Shown: positions 37,030 to 46,960, numbered from the stretch's first letter. The stretch: DNA of 64,000 nt from Epilithonimonas arachidiradicis (GCF_003610695.1 NZ_RAQH01000001.1:124001-188000), one strand, 5' to 3'. Program-made: numbers and translations. The notes: generated from the letters alone by a model not told the origin.

Positions 37030-37788
37030 CTACAACTCCTTCCCCAAAAAATACAATCCTTTCAGCGTATGCAAACGGTCTGCGACACTGATTTTGTCGG
37101 TCAGCGGTTTGTAGACGTGGCTAACGCCGCCAGTAGCAATCACAAAACATTGGTCATTCACCTCATCATTAATCCGGTCAATAAAACCTTCTACCATTCC
37201 AAGGAAGCCGTAAACCATTCCGCTTTGCATACAGGTGATTGTGTCCAATCCTAGAACTGATTTCGGTTTTACCAATTCAATTTCCGGTAGTTGCGCTGTT
37301 CCTTTTATCAAACTATTCAATGAAGTTATAATTCCCGGTGCGATGATAACGCCTAAAGTTTCTCCGTTCTCCGCCAGACAACTTGCTGTGAGCGCTGTTC
37401 CAAAATCCAAAATGATTTTTTTATTTCCAGGGTACAGATTGTGCGCTGCAACAAGATTCGCGTAGATATCTGTTCCCATCTGTTTAGATTTTGGAATCAC
37501 TCCGGATGGCGTGTTTCTGTCAACAATTACCGGAATTTTCTGATGAATTTTCTTAATCGAACTCGCTACTACTTTTGTCAATTGTGGAACTACTGAACCG
37601 ATAATGACTTTATCAATTTCTTGAACCTCAATTTTATAAGTCTGATAAAGCATCAGAATCTGAACAAAAAGCTCATCCGTCGTTTTATAAGGTTTGGTGT
37701 TGATGACCCAAGAGATGTCACAATTGTCATCATCAAACAATCCGAAACGGATATTGGTATTTCCTATATTGATTACAATGGAGTTCAT
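37030..37788 (-). CDS. coaX: Type III pantothenate kinase
   Basis: 252 residues of the ASKHA fold: INIGNTNIRFGLF (phosphate 1), GTDIYANLVAAH, LDFGTALTASCL (phosphate 2), GIITSLNSLIKGTAQLP, and a C-terminal VIATGGVSH adenosine motif. CoaX phosphorylates pantothenate, the first step to CoA; a later-step gene, coaBC, is at 47006. It needs a monovalent cation and is not feedback-inhibited (family knowledge). Confidence 0.95.
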   Translation of the reverse strand: MNSIVINIGNTNIRFGLFDDDNCDISWVINTKPYKTTDELFVQILMLYQTYKIEVQEIDKVIIGSVVPQLTKVVASSIKKIHQKIPVIVDRNTPSGVIPKSKQMGTDIYANLVAAHNLYPGNKKIILDFGTALTASCLAENGETLGVIIAPGIITSLNSLIKGTAQLPEIELVKPKSVLGLDTITCMQSGMVYGFLGMVEGFIDRINDEVNDQCFVIATGGVSHVYKPLTDKISVADRLHTLKGLYFLGKEL

Positions 37789-37880
37789 TCTAATTTTGTT
37801 GTATTAATGCATTTGATGTAAAAGGTATTAATGACTTTCCAAAAAATCGTAGATACATTAATACTTTTTACATTTTACAA

Positions 37881-39740
37881 TTATTTCACTTCCAAATAAT
37901 TATCCTCAGGATTCACATCTGCTAATCTTTGGCTGAAATCAATTCCCATTGCTGATAACTGAGACTTGGTATAAGGAATTGTAAACGTGTACTCCTGCTG
38001 TGTCCAGGCCCAATAAGGCAAAGTCTGAATATTACCGTAAATGTCCTTCGTCTTCCAAACTCTGGTCAAATTCAATGGGATATTATAATTGATAACTTTT
38101 TTATCTTTTGTCAAAATACTGAAATCGATTGGCATCGGAACTCCTCCTTTATTCACCAAAGTAATTGTTGTTGATTGTGGATCATATTTCACATTCTTGA
38201 TACCGTAATCAATAGTTTTGGTTGTATTAATCCAATAATGCTGGAACCATTTCAAATCCATTCCAGAAACCAATTGTGCAATGTGAATGAAATCTCTTTC
38301 TGTTGGATGTTTCATTGCCCACTCGTCGTAATATTTCAGCATAATTTTGCTCAGATTTTCTTCGCCAACGATGTAACCTAATTCTACTAAAAACGTTTCA
38401 CCTTTGATATAACTTGCATAAGTGTAAGCTGTTCCGTTATCGTGATGGTCGCCCAACCAAACCGCTGGTTCTTCCTTTCCTGATTTGGCGAAATTAACAT
38501 AAGCTTTTATTGCGCCAACAAATGGATTCGGTTGTGATTCTTTTGGCGGGAACAATCTGTAAGACACAAAATCTTCTGCATACTGCGTGAAACCTTCATC
38601 CATCCAAGGCCTTACACTTTCGTTGGTCGCTAACATTTGCTGAAACCAAGAGTGCGCACCTTCGTGGAACATCAATCCAGAAAGTCCTTCAACAGAATTT
38701 GCTTCGCCGAGAATCATTGTGCACATCCCGTATTCCATTCCGCCATCACCACCTTGGATGAATGAGTAACTTGGCCATTTGTAACGTCCGAAAGTCGCAT
38801 TCATCAATTGGTAATATTTGGTGATATAAGGTTTCATTTCCGACCAATATTTTGTTTTTTCAGATTTTTGGTAAACCAAATACACTTTTGGCCCATCCAA
38901 AATCGGGAAGCTTTCTACGGAATAATCTCTATCGGCTGCCCAAGCAAAATCCAATATATTTTTCGCTGTCCATTTCCAGGTCACTTTATTGGAAATATCC
39001 GCTTTTATGGTAGCGTTACTGTCATAACCCTTCACTTCTGTTGAGTTTTCAAGATTTCCACCAGCGCCGATGACGTAGTCTTTATCGATTTTGATATTCA
39101 CTTCATAATCAGAAAACGGTGCGTGAAATTCTCTTCCCACGTAATCAAATGCTGCCCAGCCGTCATAATCGTATTCAGCAATTTTTGGGTACCATTGCGT
39201 CATCGTCATATCGACACCTTCACGATTGTTTCTTCCGGCTCTTCGGATTTGCATCGGAATATTAGCGTCCCATTCCATTGTGAAAGTGGTGGAAGAATTG
39301 GGTTTAATGGCTTCTGCCAAGAAAACTTTCATCACAGTTCCCTGAATCTCGAATTTCAAATCTTTTCCGTTTTGCTTTATCCAACGGATATTCTGTGCAC
39401 CTTCTTCATTCTTTGGAATCTCGGACAATCTAGAAACTATAGTATTTCCGACTCTTTTTGCCAATCTTCCATCAGCATTCACACCCTGAGACTGCACACG
39501 CTGGTCCATCATAGAACCTGCTTTGAAGGCATTCCAATACAAATGAAAATAAGCCACTTTCAACTCATCCGGCGAATTATTTCTATAATCCAGAGTCTGT
39601 TTTCCCTGATACGTGAAATTGGCAGCATCCACATCAATATCCATTTTATATTTGGCATATTGCTGGTAATATGGCGTTTGCTGAGCCGACAAGATGAAAG
39701 AAAAAAGAATTGAGAATAGAGAGAATTTCAGTTTTTTCAT
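37881..39740 (-). CDS. M1 family metallopeptidase, exported
   Basis: 619 residues with a signal peptide (about 1-19, ending LSAQ). The M1 core has GGMEYGMCT (GAMEN-like substrate motif) and the zinc site MFHEGAHSWF with the third ligand in WMDEGFTQYAED (HExxH-18-E). It would be a periplasmic or surface aminopeptidase. The C-terminal part is beta-rich; no T9SS domain is visible. A second exported peptidase gene (M14) lies next, on the same strand. Confidence 0.93.
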   Translation of the reverse strand: MKKLKFSLFSILFSFILSAQQTPYYQQYAKYKMDIDVDAANFTYQGKQTLDYRNNSPDELKVAYFHLYWNAFKAGSMMDQRVQSQGVNADGRLAKRVGNTIVSRLSEIPKNEEGAQNIRWIKQNGKDLKFEIQGTVMKVFLAEAIKPNSSTTFTMEWDANIPMQIRRAGRNNREGVDMTMTQWYPKIAEYDYDGWAAFDYVGREFHAPFSDYEVNIKIDKDYVIGAGGNLENSTEVKGYDSNATIKADISNKVTWKWTAKNILDFAWAADRDYSVESFPILDGPKVYLVYQKSEKTKYWSEMKPYITKYYQLMNATFGRYKWPSYSFIQGGDGGMEYGMCTMILGEANSVEGLSGLMFHEGAHSWFQQMLATNESVRPWMDEGFTQYAEDFVSYRLFPPKESQPNPFVGAIKAYVNFAKSGKEEPAVWLGDHHDNGTAYTYASYIKGETFLVELGYIVGEENLSKIMLKYYDEWAMKHPTERDFIHIAQLVSGMDLKWFQHYWINTTKTIDYGIKNVKYDPQSTTITLVNKGGVPMPIDFSILTKDKKVINYNIPLNLTRVWKTKDIYGNIQTLPYWAWTQQEYTFTIPYTKSQLSAMGIDFSQRLADVNPEDNYLEVK

Positions 39741-39758
39741 AGATTCGTTTTTATCAAC

Positions 39759-39785
39759 CCTTTCAGAGTTTTGAACTCTGAAAGG
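39759..39785. repeat. Perfect intergenic hairpin (12-bp arms)
   Basis: CCTTTCAGAGTT-TTG-AACTCTGAAAGG. Only the plus-strand side has a T-tract, and no plus-strand gene ends here. It therefore looks like a dispersed palindromic unit rather than a working terminator of a neighbour; it lies just upstream of the M1 ATG. Confidence 0.55.
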
Positions 39786-39956
39786 ATTTTTATAATAATT
39801 TTACCAAAAATAGGAAGTTTTTGGTTAATGGCAAGTGGAAAGGTTGGGAAGGTTGGTTGTGATTGGAAATTTTGTAGATTTGATTTTTAATTTCGTTTAT
39901 GAAAGAGAACGCTAATCAGATTTTCAAGTTTAATTGATTGTGAAAAACTTCGTTTA

Positions 39957-39996
39957 AAAAAGATTGGAAGCGGAAGGCGAAATAAGCAGCCCAAAT
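39957..39996. repeat. Second copy of the dispersed intergenic repeat
   Basis: GGAAGGCGAAATAAGCAGCC with flanks AAAAAAGA and CAAATTTTAA. It aligns with the tail of the repeat at 13440-13492 and lies just after the M14 stop. Confidence 0.45.
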
Positions 39997-39997
39997 T

Positions 39998-41710
39998 TTA
40001 ATTAACCCTAAAAATCGGATAAAGACGATGCGTCTTTTCGTAATAGTCTGAATGTTTGTAAACCCAATCCAACTGTGCCTGTCCGTCTTCTGCCAATTTT
40101 GGATTAATGGATTTTTCCATTTCGAAAGCGGTTTTCAAAGCCTTGTTGTCTTTCAGAAGTTTGCTTGCTGTATCTTCGAAAACATAAGCCGAATAATATT
40201 CTTTCTGACCAAGAATTGCATCAAAGAAATTCCAGTTGAAGTAAGAATCCACTGCTTCCGGCTCCAAAGTTTCTAACAGAAATTTCACGCCCTCCTGATT
40301 GAGCGGAATGAGAAAATCTCCGGCTCGGAATTTGGTTTTTCCGGATTCTTTGGTCACAAATGTGTCGTAATGCAGATAATGACCTTCGTAAGGATTCGGA
40401 ACGGTTTTGAAATCTTTGATTCTGTACTGCTCCACCACAATCGTAGAATCCTGTTTTATCGGCGTCATTTTGATTTGGTTGAGTTTCAGCAAATCAATGA
40501 TTTTCCATTCAGATTGTGGAATGACGTAATATTTTGGAATCGTGATTTCTTTTGCCGGAACGTAAGTATTATAAAACTTGACAGGCTTTGAAAATTTGAC
40601 ATTCCTGTCGTACCAAAGTCTGTTTTTTCCGGAAATATCGCTTGGTTTATATTTAGCTTCGAAACCTTTGAAATCAATCGTTTCATATTTTGTAGAATCA
40701 AGCTTCCAGTCTAAAGCGTATCGGCTTCCGACTCTGTATTGTCTAAGATTTTCGACTCTTTTCTGCTGAATGGCTTTGTAATTTTCATCAATATAATTCA
40801 GGTTGTCAACCATATAATCGTAAGTGACTTTCACACGGTCTTTGTAAGGTTTCAACATATGCGTTTCCACAACCGTCCCGATAGAATTGAACAAAGTCGT
40901 GTAACCCGTCGCATATCTCGGAGAATCCACAAAAGCAGGAAAACCGTCATCCGGAACATCCCCGTGAATATTGACATAAGGAACGGAAATCACTCCTTTT
41001 TTCTCCATATTCTTGAGAAGTGTCTTTTGCATTTCGTCATTGAAATAATTGCCGAGAACATTTCCCAAACGTTCTTTGTTCGTGGAAATATAAGTGAAGG
41101 TATATTGATAATCTGCGCCGTTGCTAACGTGATTATCAATAAAAACATCAGGCTTCAACCACTGGAAAATCTGTTGGAAACTTCTGGAGTTTTTAGAATC
41201 AGTTTTGATGAAATCTCTATTCAAATCATAATTTCGAGCATTGCCACGGAAGCCATATTCTTCCGGACCGTTTTGATTAGCTCGGGAAAAACTTCCCCGG
41301 TTCAACATTCCGCTGACGTTGTAACTTGCAATGGCTGCGAAAATTACATTCTTCGGAGCTTTGATTTTTCCGGTTGCCAAATCTCGCATCAACATCATCG
41401 TCGCATCGATTCCGTCTGGTTCGCCTGGATGAATACCGTTATTCACAAACAAAACCGATTTTCCTTTTCTGGCTTCATCAAAATTTTTCCCAGATGGATT
41501 GAAAATCACAACATCAATCGGAGCGCCGTTATCATCTTCGCCTTGGATTTCATAACTGATTGATGGATACTGTTTTGATAATTCTAGATAGAATTTTCGC
41601 ATCTCGTCAAAAGTTGTGGTTTGATTGCCGTTCCCTTTTTCGTAAGGTGTGAGGATTTGAGAATAACCGAAAATAGAAATTAGGATGAATAGGATTGAGA
41701 GATTTTTCAT
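39998..41710 (-). CDS. M14 family zinc carboxypeptidase, exported
   Basis: 570 residues from the ATG at 41710. The frame is open to 41755, but a TACATTTG -7 box at 41715-41722 lies in that extension. It has a signal peptide (about 1-17). The M14 zinc ligands are in NNGIHPGEPDGIDA (HxxE) and the third in FIDNHVSNG; the catalytic Glu is probably in TVVETHML. ARNYDLNRDF is the NxxR-type substrate motif. It removes C-terminal residues from peptides outside the inner membrane. The C-terminal 200 residues are not assigned. Confidence 0.9.
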   Translation of the reverse strand: MKNLSILFILISIFGYSQILTPYEKGNGNQTTTFDEMRKFYLELSKQYPSISYEIQGEDDNGAPIDVVIFNPSGKNFDEARKGKSVLFVNNGIHPGEPDGIDATMMLMRDLATGKIKAPKNVIFAAIASYNVSGMLNRGSFSRANQNGPEEYGFRGNARNYDLNRDFIKTDSKNSRSFQQIFQWLKPDVFIDNHVSNGADYQYTFTYISTNKERLGNVLGNYFNDEMQKTLLKNMEKKGVISVPYVNIHGDVPDDGFPAFVDSPRYATGYTTLFNSIGTVVETHMLKPYKDRVKVTYDYMVDNLNYIDENYKAIQQKRVENLRQYRVGSRYALDWKLDSTKYETIDFKGFEAKYKPSDISGKNRLWYDRNVKFSKPVKFYNTYVPAKEITIPKYYVIPQSEWKIIDLLKLNQIKMTPIKQDSTIVVEQYRIKDFKTVPNPYEGHYLHYDTFVTKESGKTKFRAGDFLIPLNQEGVKFLLETLEPEAVDSYFNWNFFDAILGQKEYYSAYVFEDTASKLLKDNKALKTAFEMEKSINPKLAEDGQAQLDWVYKHSDYYEKTHRLYPIFRVN

Positions 41711-41714
41711 AGTA

Positions 41715-41722
41715 CAAATGTA
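41715..41722 (-). promoter_or_regulatory. -7 box giving a nearly leaderless M14 transcript
   Basis: TACATTTG on the minus strand, only 4 bp before the ATG at 41710. It supports that start. Confidence 0.5.
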
Positions 41723-41804
41723 GAAAACTCGAGATTTACTAAAACAAAAATCCACAGAAAATTCTGCGGATTAATTATAAATTATGAATCTTTAAAAGAT
41801 TTAG

Positions 41805-42464
41805 TTATTCAAAAGTAACTTTTATAAAAACTTTTTTTAAAACTCCATTTTTTTCAATTGAGTGTACTATTACTTTAGGTTTATATTTAGTGTGATAAAA
41901 GACTCTGCTATTAATCAATTTAACATATCCTAATTTAATATCGTCTTTATATAATGCGACAGCATATTTATCATAGGAATTGTCTTTTTCTAAAACAGAT
42001 CTTAAAACATCTCCTTCATTTACTAAAGTACTTTCAATTTTAGTTGTTGACAACCCCGAAATTTCGGTGATAAAGCAAAGGTCTTTACGTGGATAAAAGT
42101 CTGCTAAAAATTCAAAATTATCTGTAGGAACAAGCCCTTGAGTCTTCGCCAATAGATAAAACGTATCATCTCTTTTACCAGGTTCAATCATCCAAAAATC
42201 ATAGAAAAATTTGGAATCATTTCTTTCATTTTTAATCAACCTATGACCAAATATATCTAATACATTTGAATTATAAACTTTATTGACATCAGGAAAACCT
42301 TCGAAAAGAAGAAATCCACTCTTCTTAGCTTTTTCAACTCCTTTCTTAAGGTACTTAAATACAACCCCTTCTGATGAATTTTTTTTTATTATTCCAATCG
42401 GAATTCTACTTCCTCCTCTACCTGTTCTCCAAGTTAAATATATATTTTTAATTGATTTTTTCAT
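41805..42464 (-). CDS. HIRAN domain protein with HipA-N-like N-terminal part
   Basis: 219 residues. The C-terminal half (about 128-200) is a HIRAN domain: FITEISGLSTT, GDVLRSVLEKDNSYDKYAV and LGYV. HIRAN domains bind DNA 3' ends or stand in for a nucleic-acid-recognition unit in repair and restriction proteins. The N-terminal half (IPIGII, VVFKYL, GFPDVNKVYNS, LDIFGHRLIKNER) resembles the small N-terminal subdomain of HipA. The ATG overlaps the kinase stop (ATGA). An antitoxin or sensor role is inferred, not shown. Codon use is very AT-rich compared with lepA. Confidence 0.75.
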   Translation of the reverse strand: MKKSIKNIYLTWRTGRGGSRIPIGIIKKNSSEGVVFKYLKKGVEKAKKSGFLLFEGFPDVNKVYNSNVLDIFGHRLIKNERNDSKFFYDFWMIEPGKRDDTFYLLAKTQGLVPTDNFEFLADFYPRKDLCFITEISGLSTTKIESTLVNEGDVLRSVLEKDNSYDKYAVALYKDDIKLGYVKLINSRVFYHTKYKPKVIVHSIEKNGVLKKVFIKVTFE

Positions 42465-43528
42465 AATAAAGAGAGCAGTTTTTTAATACGTAAATCTACA
42501 ATTTTTCCAATTACTTCTTTCCTATCGTTTGTTAATTTATAGTCCTTACAAAAATCAGGCAAACTATCATCTATTTTATTTATTACTTCTTTTAAAGATT
42601 TTATATTATATATTTCTCTAATTTCTCTCAGCTTATTTGTGATTAAATCTTTATGCAAGGGCAACAAATTTTTTACAAGTTGGAAATGATTTATTTTGTT
42701 CCCCTCCCAATGAATTTCTGATTTACCTTTGTTAACGTACCTTTCTATTAATAAATCATCATTATTCATTTTAATAATTTCTTCTTCTAATTTTTCTCTT
42801 CCGAGACAACAACCTGAATCATAAATAGGAGAAAATTTTGTACTATTATTATTATTAATTCTTATAATACCAATATTCTTTCTCCTATTTTCTATCTCTT
42901 CTTTTCTTTTATTAATAAATAAATTTTTAACCTTTTCTACTAAATTCGATTCCGTAGTATTTTCTAATTTTCTTAAATCTTTTTCACTAACAGGAATTTC
43001 TATATATTCTCTTACAAATCCCCAATTTTCTTGATGACGATCTGAATTTCCAATAATGCAGTCGAATATAATTACATCAATCAAAGACGGAAGATGCATA
43101 TCAATTTTATGATGAACTAAAGCTCTATTAATAAATTGAAATGTATAATTTTTTTTATCATTGACAGGGTCATAATTGGGTGAATATCCTTTTAGATAGG
43201 TAATTCCTTCTGTAAGTCTTTCTTTTTTTTCGTCGATCATTGACTTTGACAAACATCCTATTTTTTGAATATGATTAGAGTCATAGCCAATATTATAATC
43301 AAGCATATTAAATCCTAATAGTCGACCAATTTTAGAAGATATTATTTCAGACCAAAATTCCAAAGGATATCTTATGCTTCCGTCCGGAGCTTCTTTTGAA
43401 CCCTTGAAATAAAAAATTTCCTCCTTATCATTTAAGGAAATAAATTTAGCTCTTGTGCCTCCTGTATTTACAAAATTCCTTTTTTGCCATAATGTAACGT
43501 CTGTAAAAGAAGGAATTAGATTTTGCAT
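42461..43528 (-). CDS. HipA-like Ser/Thr kinase (HipT/CtkA-type)
   Basis: 355 residues. The kinase core is complete: FYFKGS with the ATP lysine (about 42), FDCIIGNSDRHQENWGF with catalytic Asp and Asn (156-168), and YDSGC with the metal Asp (about 237). A lysine-rich insert (about 173-230) separates the last two. It lacks the HipA N-terminal subdomain, which may be supplied by the HIRAN protein encoded next. HipA kinases phosphorylate aminoacyl-tRNA synthetases or other targets and arrest growth. It starts 11 bp after lepA. No HipB-like HTH gene is adjacent. Confidence 0.8.
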   Translation of the reverse strand: MQNLIPSFTDVTLWQKRNFVNTGGTRAKFISLNDKEEIFYFKGSKEAPDGSIRYPLEFWSEIISSKIGRLLGFNMLDYNIGYDSNHIQKIGCLSKSMIDEKKERLTEGITYLKGYSPNYDPVNDKKNYTFQFINRALVHHKIDMHLPSLIDVIIFDCIIGNSDRHQENWGFVREYIEIPVSEKDLRKLENTTESNLVEKVKNLFINKRKEEIENRRKNIGIIRINNNNSTKFSPIYDSGCCLGREKLEEEIIKMNNDDLLIERYVNKGKSEIHWEGNKINHFQLVKNLLPLHKDLITNKLREIREIYNIKSLKEVINKIDDSLPDFCKDYKLTNDRKEVIGKIVDLRIKKLLSLL

Positions 43529-43539
43529 TAGAATATTAT

Positions 43540-45336
43540 TTAGTCATTCAGCTTCAAAACCGCCATAAACGCTGACTGTGGAACCTCTACTCTACCAATC
43601 TGCTTCATCTTTTTCTTACCTTCTTTCTGTTTCTCAAGAAGTTTACGCTTTCTGGAAATATCACCTCCGTAACATTTGGCAGTAACATCTTTTCTTAACG
43701 CTTTGATGGTTTCTCTGGCGATAACTTTTGTTCCCAACGCCGCCTGAACAGCAATATCAAACTGTTGTCTCGGAATCAGCTCACGAAGTTTTTCACACAT
43801 CTTTTTACCTATGTGATAAGCGTTGGAATCGTGAATCAAAGAAGACAAGGCATCCACCATATCGCCGTTAATCAGGATATCCATCTTCACCAACTTAGAA
43901 GCTCTGAACCCGATTGGATGATAATCGAAAGACGCATAACCTTTGGAAATAGATTTCAGTCTGTCATAGAAATCGAAAACAACCTCAGCCAAAGGCATAT
44001 TGAAAATCAGTTCAACTCTTTCAGAGGTTAAATAACTTTGGTTCACGATCTCGCCACGCTTTTCGATACAAAGTGTCATTACAGAACCTACGAAATCCGA
44101 TTTTGTAATGATAGAAGCCTTGATAAAAGGTTCTTCTACACGGTCCATTATCGATGGATCCATCATTTCTGACGGGTTATTGATTAAGATTGGAACTTCC
44201 GGCTCTTTTTTAGAATAACCAAAATAAGATACGTTCGGAACTGTCGTGATCACATTCATATTGAATTCTCTATCCAAACGTTCCTGGACGATTTCCATAT
44301 GCAACATCCCCAGGAATCCGCACCGGAACCCGAAACCAAGAGCCGCCGAGCTTTCCGGTTCGAAAACCAAAGAAGCGTCATTTAGTCTTAATTTTTCAAG
44401 AGAGAATCTTAATTCTTCAAAATCCTCAGAATCGATTGGATAAATCCCCGCGAAAACCATTGGTTTCACTTCCTCAAAACCTTCAATTGGCCCGGCAGCA
44501 GGCTTGTTAAAAGAAGTGATTGTATCTCCAACTTTGACTTCACGAGCATCTTTGATACCCGAAACCAAATAGCCTACATCACCACATTCAACCGTTTTCT
44601 TCGGAACTTGTTTTAATTTTAAAGTTCCAACTTCATCAGCTCCATATTCTTTTCCTGTTGCGAAGAATTTGATTTTCTCGTTTTTAGTAATGCTTCCATT
44701 CACAACTTTGAAATAAGCCTCAATCCCTCTAAACGGATTGTAAACCGAATCAAATATCAAAGCCTGAAGTGGAGCATTAGGATCTCCAACCGGTGCCGGA
44801 ATCCTTTCAACAATTTGTTCCAATAAATGATGAACGCCTTCACCTGTTTTTCCAGACACTCTCAAAACATCTTCATATTCGCAACCGATAAGATTCATAA
44901 TCTCGTCAGTCACTTCTTCCGGGTTTGCAGAAGGAAGATCAATTTTATTCAGAATTGGAATAATGGTTAAATCATTTTCCAAAGCCAAATATAAGTTACT
45001 GATTGTCTGTGCCTGGATACTTTGTGCTGCATCTACAATCAAAAGCGCTCCTTCACAAGCAGCAATAGAACGGGAAACCTCATAAGAAAAGTCAACGTGT
45101 CCCGGTGTATCAATCAGATTAAGAACAAATTTTTCTCCTTTATATTCATAATCCATCTGGATTGCGTGAGACTTGATCGTAATGCCGCGTTCTTTCTCAA
45201 GATCCATATCGTCCAGCGTCTGAGACTGCAATTCTCTCTGCGTGACGGTGTTTGTATATTCCAAAAGACGATCTGCCAATGTACTCTTACCGTGATCGAT
45301 ATGTGCAATGATGCAGAAATTCCTGATATTCTTCAT
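43540..45336 (-). CDS. lepA: Elongation factor 4 (LepA)
   Basis: 598 residues, full length. The GTPase domain has [10 protein letters not shown] (P-loop), DTPGHVDF and NKID; the typical LepA C-terminus is present ([39 protein letters not shown]). EF4 back-translocates or remodels stalled ribosomes and aids initiation. It carries a -7 box 20 bp upstream. The kinase/HIRAN pair follows on the same strand without a terminator. Confidence 0.97.
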   Translation of the reverse strand: MKNIRNFCIIAHIDHGKSTLADRLLEYTNTVTQRELQSQTLDDMDLEKERGITIKSHAIQMDYEYKGEKFVLNLIDTPGHVDFSYEVSRSIAACEGALLIVDAAQSIQAQTISNLYLALENDLTIIPILNKIDLPSANPEEVTDEIMNLIGCEYEDVLRVSGKTGEGVHHLLEQIVERIPAPVGDPNAPLQALIFDSVYNPFRGIEAYFKVVNGSITKNEKIKFFATGKEYGADEVGTLKLKQVPKKTVECGDVGYLVSGIKDAREVKVGDTITSFNKPAAGPIEGFEEVKPMVFAGIYPIDSEDFEELRFSLEKLRLNDASLVFEPESSAALGFGFRCGFLGMLHMEIVQERLDREFNMNVITTVPNVSYFGYSKKEPEVPILINNPSEMMDPSIMDRVEEPFIKASIITKSDFVGSVMTLCIEKRGEIVNQSYLTSERVELIFNMPLAEVVFDFYDRLKSISKGYASFDYHPIGFRASKLVKMDILINGDMVDALSSLIHDSNAYHIGKKMCEKLRELIPRQQFDIAVQAALGTKVIARETIKALRKDVTAKCYGGDISRKRKLLEKQKEGKKKMKQIGRVEVPQSAFMAVLKLND

Positions 45337-45355
45337 TTATAATTCTTGTAATTTG

Positions 45356-45363
45356 CAAAAATA
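45356..45363 (-). promoter_or_regulatory. -7 box of lepA
   Basis: TATTTTTG on the minus strand, 20 bp before the lepA ATG. Confidence 0.5.
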
Positions 45364-45505
45364 CATTTTTTTGCCGGATGATGGAAGATGGATATTAGAT
45401 GATTGAGATTATTGAAATTAATTTCTGCATCAATCGTCCTGTCTTTTCTATTATTACAATAAACGTTAATCTTTCATAAAAAAAAGAGAATGATGAAAAA
45501 AGTTT

Positions 45506-45513
45506 TATTTTTG
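45506..45513 (+). promoter_or_regulatory. -7 box of bamD
   Basis: TATTTTTG, 45 bp before the bamD ATG. Confidence 0.5.
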
Positions 45514-45557
45514 CAAATTATTAATATTCAATATTTCAGAATATTCTGACAATTGCT

Positions 45558-46550
45558 ATGAAGAAATATATTAGTTTGCTGATGATGTCGGTGGTTTTGC
45601 TGTCTTGCAAAACAGAAATGGATAGGGCAATGAAGAGCGCTGACAAAGAGTTTATCTTGAAGGTTGCCAACGAAAAATTTGCTAAAAAGAAATGGAGCGA
45701 TGCGCTTGCTTTATATGACAGATTGCCTAATCTTGTAGCTGGTACAGATGATGCACCGAATGTGGTTTTCAATTCTGCATACGCTAACTATTACGATAAG
45801 AACTACAGGCTGGCTGCGAACCAGTTTAAAAACTTTGTCATCAGTTTCCCTCAAGATCCGAGAAAAGAGGAAGCCGCTTATTTTTCTGCACTTTGTTATT
45901 ACGAGGGATCTTTGGATTACAATCTGGATCAAAGCAATACCGAATCTGCCATTACAGAATTACAGAATTTTATCAACGATTATCCGGATTCTGAACGCTC
46001 CAAAAACATCAGCCAGATGATTGATGAACTAGGCTACAAGCTTGAGTTCAAAGCCTTTGAAAACGCAAAGCAATATTACAAGATGGGTGAGTACAAAGCA
46101 GCATCTGTAGCTTTTGAAAATGTTTTGGAAGATTTCCCAGCGACTAAATTGAGACCTCAGATCTACGATATCATTATGAAATCCAAATACGAGTTGGCCG
46201 TCAACTCTATCTATGATCTCAAAAAAGAAAGACTGGATGCTGCTGCAGCTTATGCGAAAAGAGTGGCAACAGAAATTCCTAATACCGAATATGCGAAAAC
46301 AGCCAACGATCTCTACACAAAACTGGAAGATGAAAAAGTAAAATTTGCAAAACTCCAAGTAGAAGTTGAGAAAAGAAAAGCAGAATATGAGGCTAAAGTA
46401 AAAAATGCTGAAGCCAAAGAAATGGAGAAAAAAGAACTGGCTCAGGAAAAAAACCAGCTGAATATGGAAAAGGCTGCAGAACAAACCAGAAGAGACAGCG
46501 CCAAGATCAATTCGCCTGAACCTCAAGCTACTTTCAAATTTAAAAGATAA
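45558..46550 (+). CDS. bamD: Outer-membrane assembly lipoprotein BamD
   Basis: 330 residues with lipobox VVLLSC (Cys17). It has TPR repeats as in BamD (AYANYYDKNYRLAANQFKNF, YYKMGEYKAASVAFENVL), then a long charged coiled-coil tail rich in Lys and Glu (about 255-320), longer than in E. coli. BamD works with BamA to fold beta-barrels into the outer membrane. It is followed by the rpoZ-like gene 36 bp on. Confidence 0.92.
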   Translation: MKKYISLLMMSVVLLSCKTEMDRAMKSADKEFILKVANEKFAKKKWSDALALYDRLPNLVAGTDDAPNVVFNSAYANYYDKNYRLAANQFKNFVISFPQDPRKEEAAYFSALCYYEGSLDYNLDQSNTESAITELQNFINDYPDSERSKNISQMIDELGYKLEFKAFENAKQYYKMGEYKAASVAFENVLEDFPATKLRPQIYDIIMKSKYELAVNSIYDLKKERLDAAAAYAKRVATEIPNTEYAKTANDLYTKLEDEKVKFAKLQVEVEKRKAEYEAKVKNAEAKEMEKKELAQEKNQLNMEKAAEQTRRDSAKINSPEPQATFKFKR

Positions 46551-46554
46551 TTAC

Positions 46555-46562
46555 TATATTTG
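46555..46562 (+). promoter_or_regulatory. -7 box between bamD and rpoZ-like gene
   Basis: TATATTTG, 24 bp before the rpoZ-like ATG. This suggests the gene can be transcribed apart from bamD. Confidence 0.45.
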
Positions 46563-46586
46563 CATTCTCAAAAATAATTTCGCCCA

Positions 46587-46910
46587 ATGAGTGTTAAAGA
46601 TACAAAAGCTGAAGTAAGCACAATCACTTACGACAAAGATAAAATCGAAGAAAAAGTTGGTAGCATCTACGAGGCTATCGTGATTATGGGTAAAAGAGCA
46701 GAACAGATCAATGCTGAGATCCGCTCTGAACTTCATGGAAAATTGGATGAATTTGCAGTTCACAATTCTACTTTAGAAGAAGTTTTCGAAAACAGAGAAC
46801 AAATCGAAATCTCTAAGCATTACGAAAAACTTCCAAAACCAACTTCTATCGCTCTTAAAGAATGGTTAGAAGATGAAATCTATTTCAGAAAAACTGAAGA
46901 AAAGAAATAA
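46587..46910 (+). CDS. rpoZ: RNA polymerase omega-like subunit (RpoZ)
   Basis: 107 residues. GSIYEAIVIMGKRAEQINAE matches the omega signature for binding the beta' C-terminus, and the rest is the acidic Bacteroidota form. Omega aids assembly and stability of RNA polymerase. The placement between bamD and coaBC is usual in this group. It ends at a clear terminator. Confidence 0.85.
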   Translation: MSVKDTKAEVSTITYDKDKIEEKVGSIYEAIVIMGKRAEQINAEIRSELHGKLDEFAVHNSTLEEVFENREQIEISKHYEKLPKPTSIALKEWLEDEIYFRKTEEKK

Positions 46911-46930
46911 TCTGCTGATTACAATATAAA

Positions 46931-46960
46931 AACCGTCTTGCTTATCGAGACGGTTTTTTT
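46931..46960 (+). terminator. Terminator after rpoZ-like gene
   Basis: AACCGTCT/AGACGGTT stem at 46931-46955, followed by a T-tract. Confidence 0.85.
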
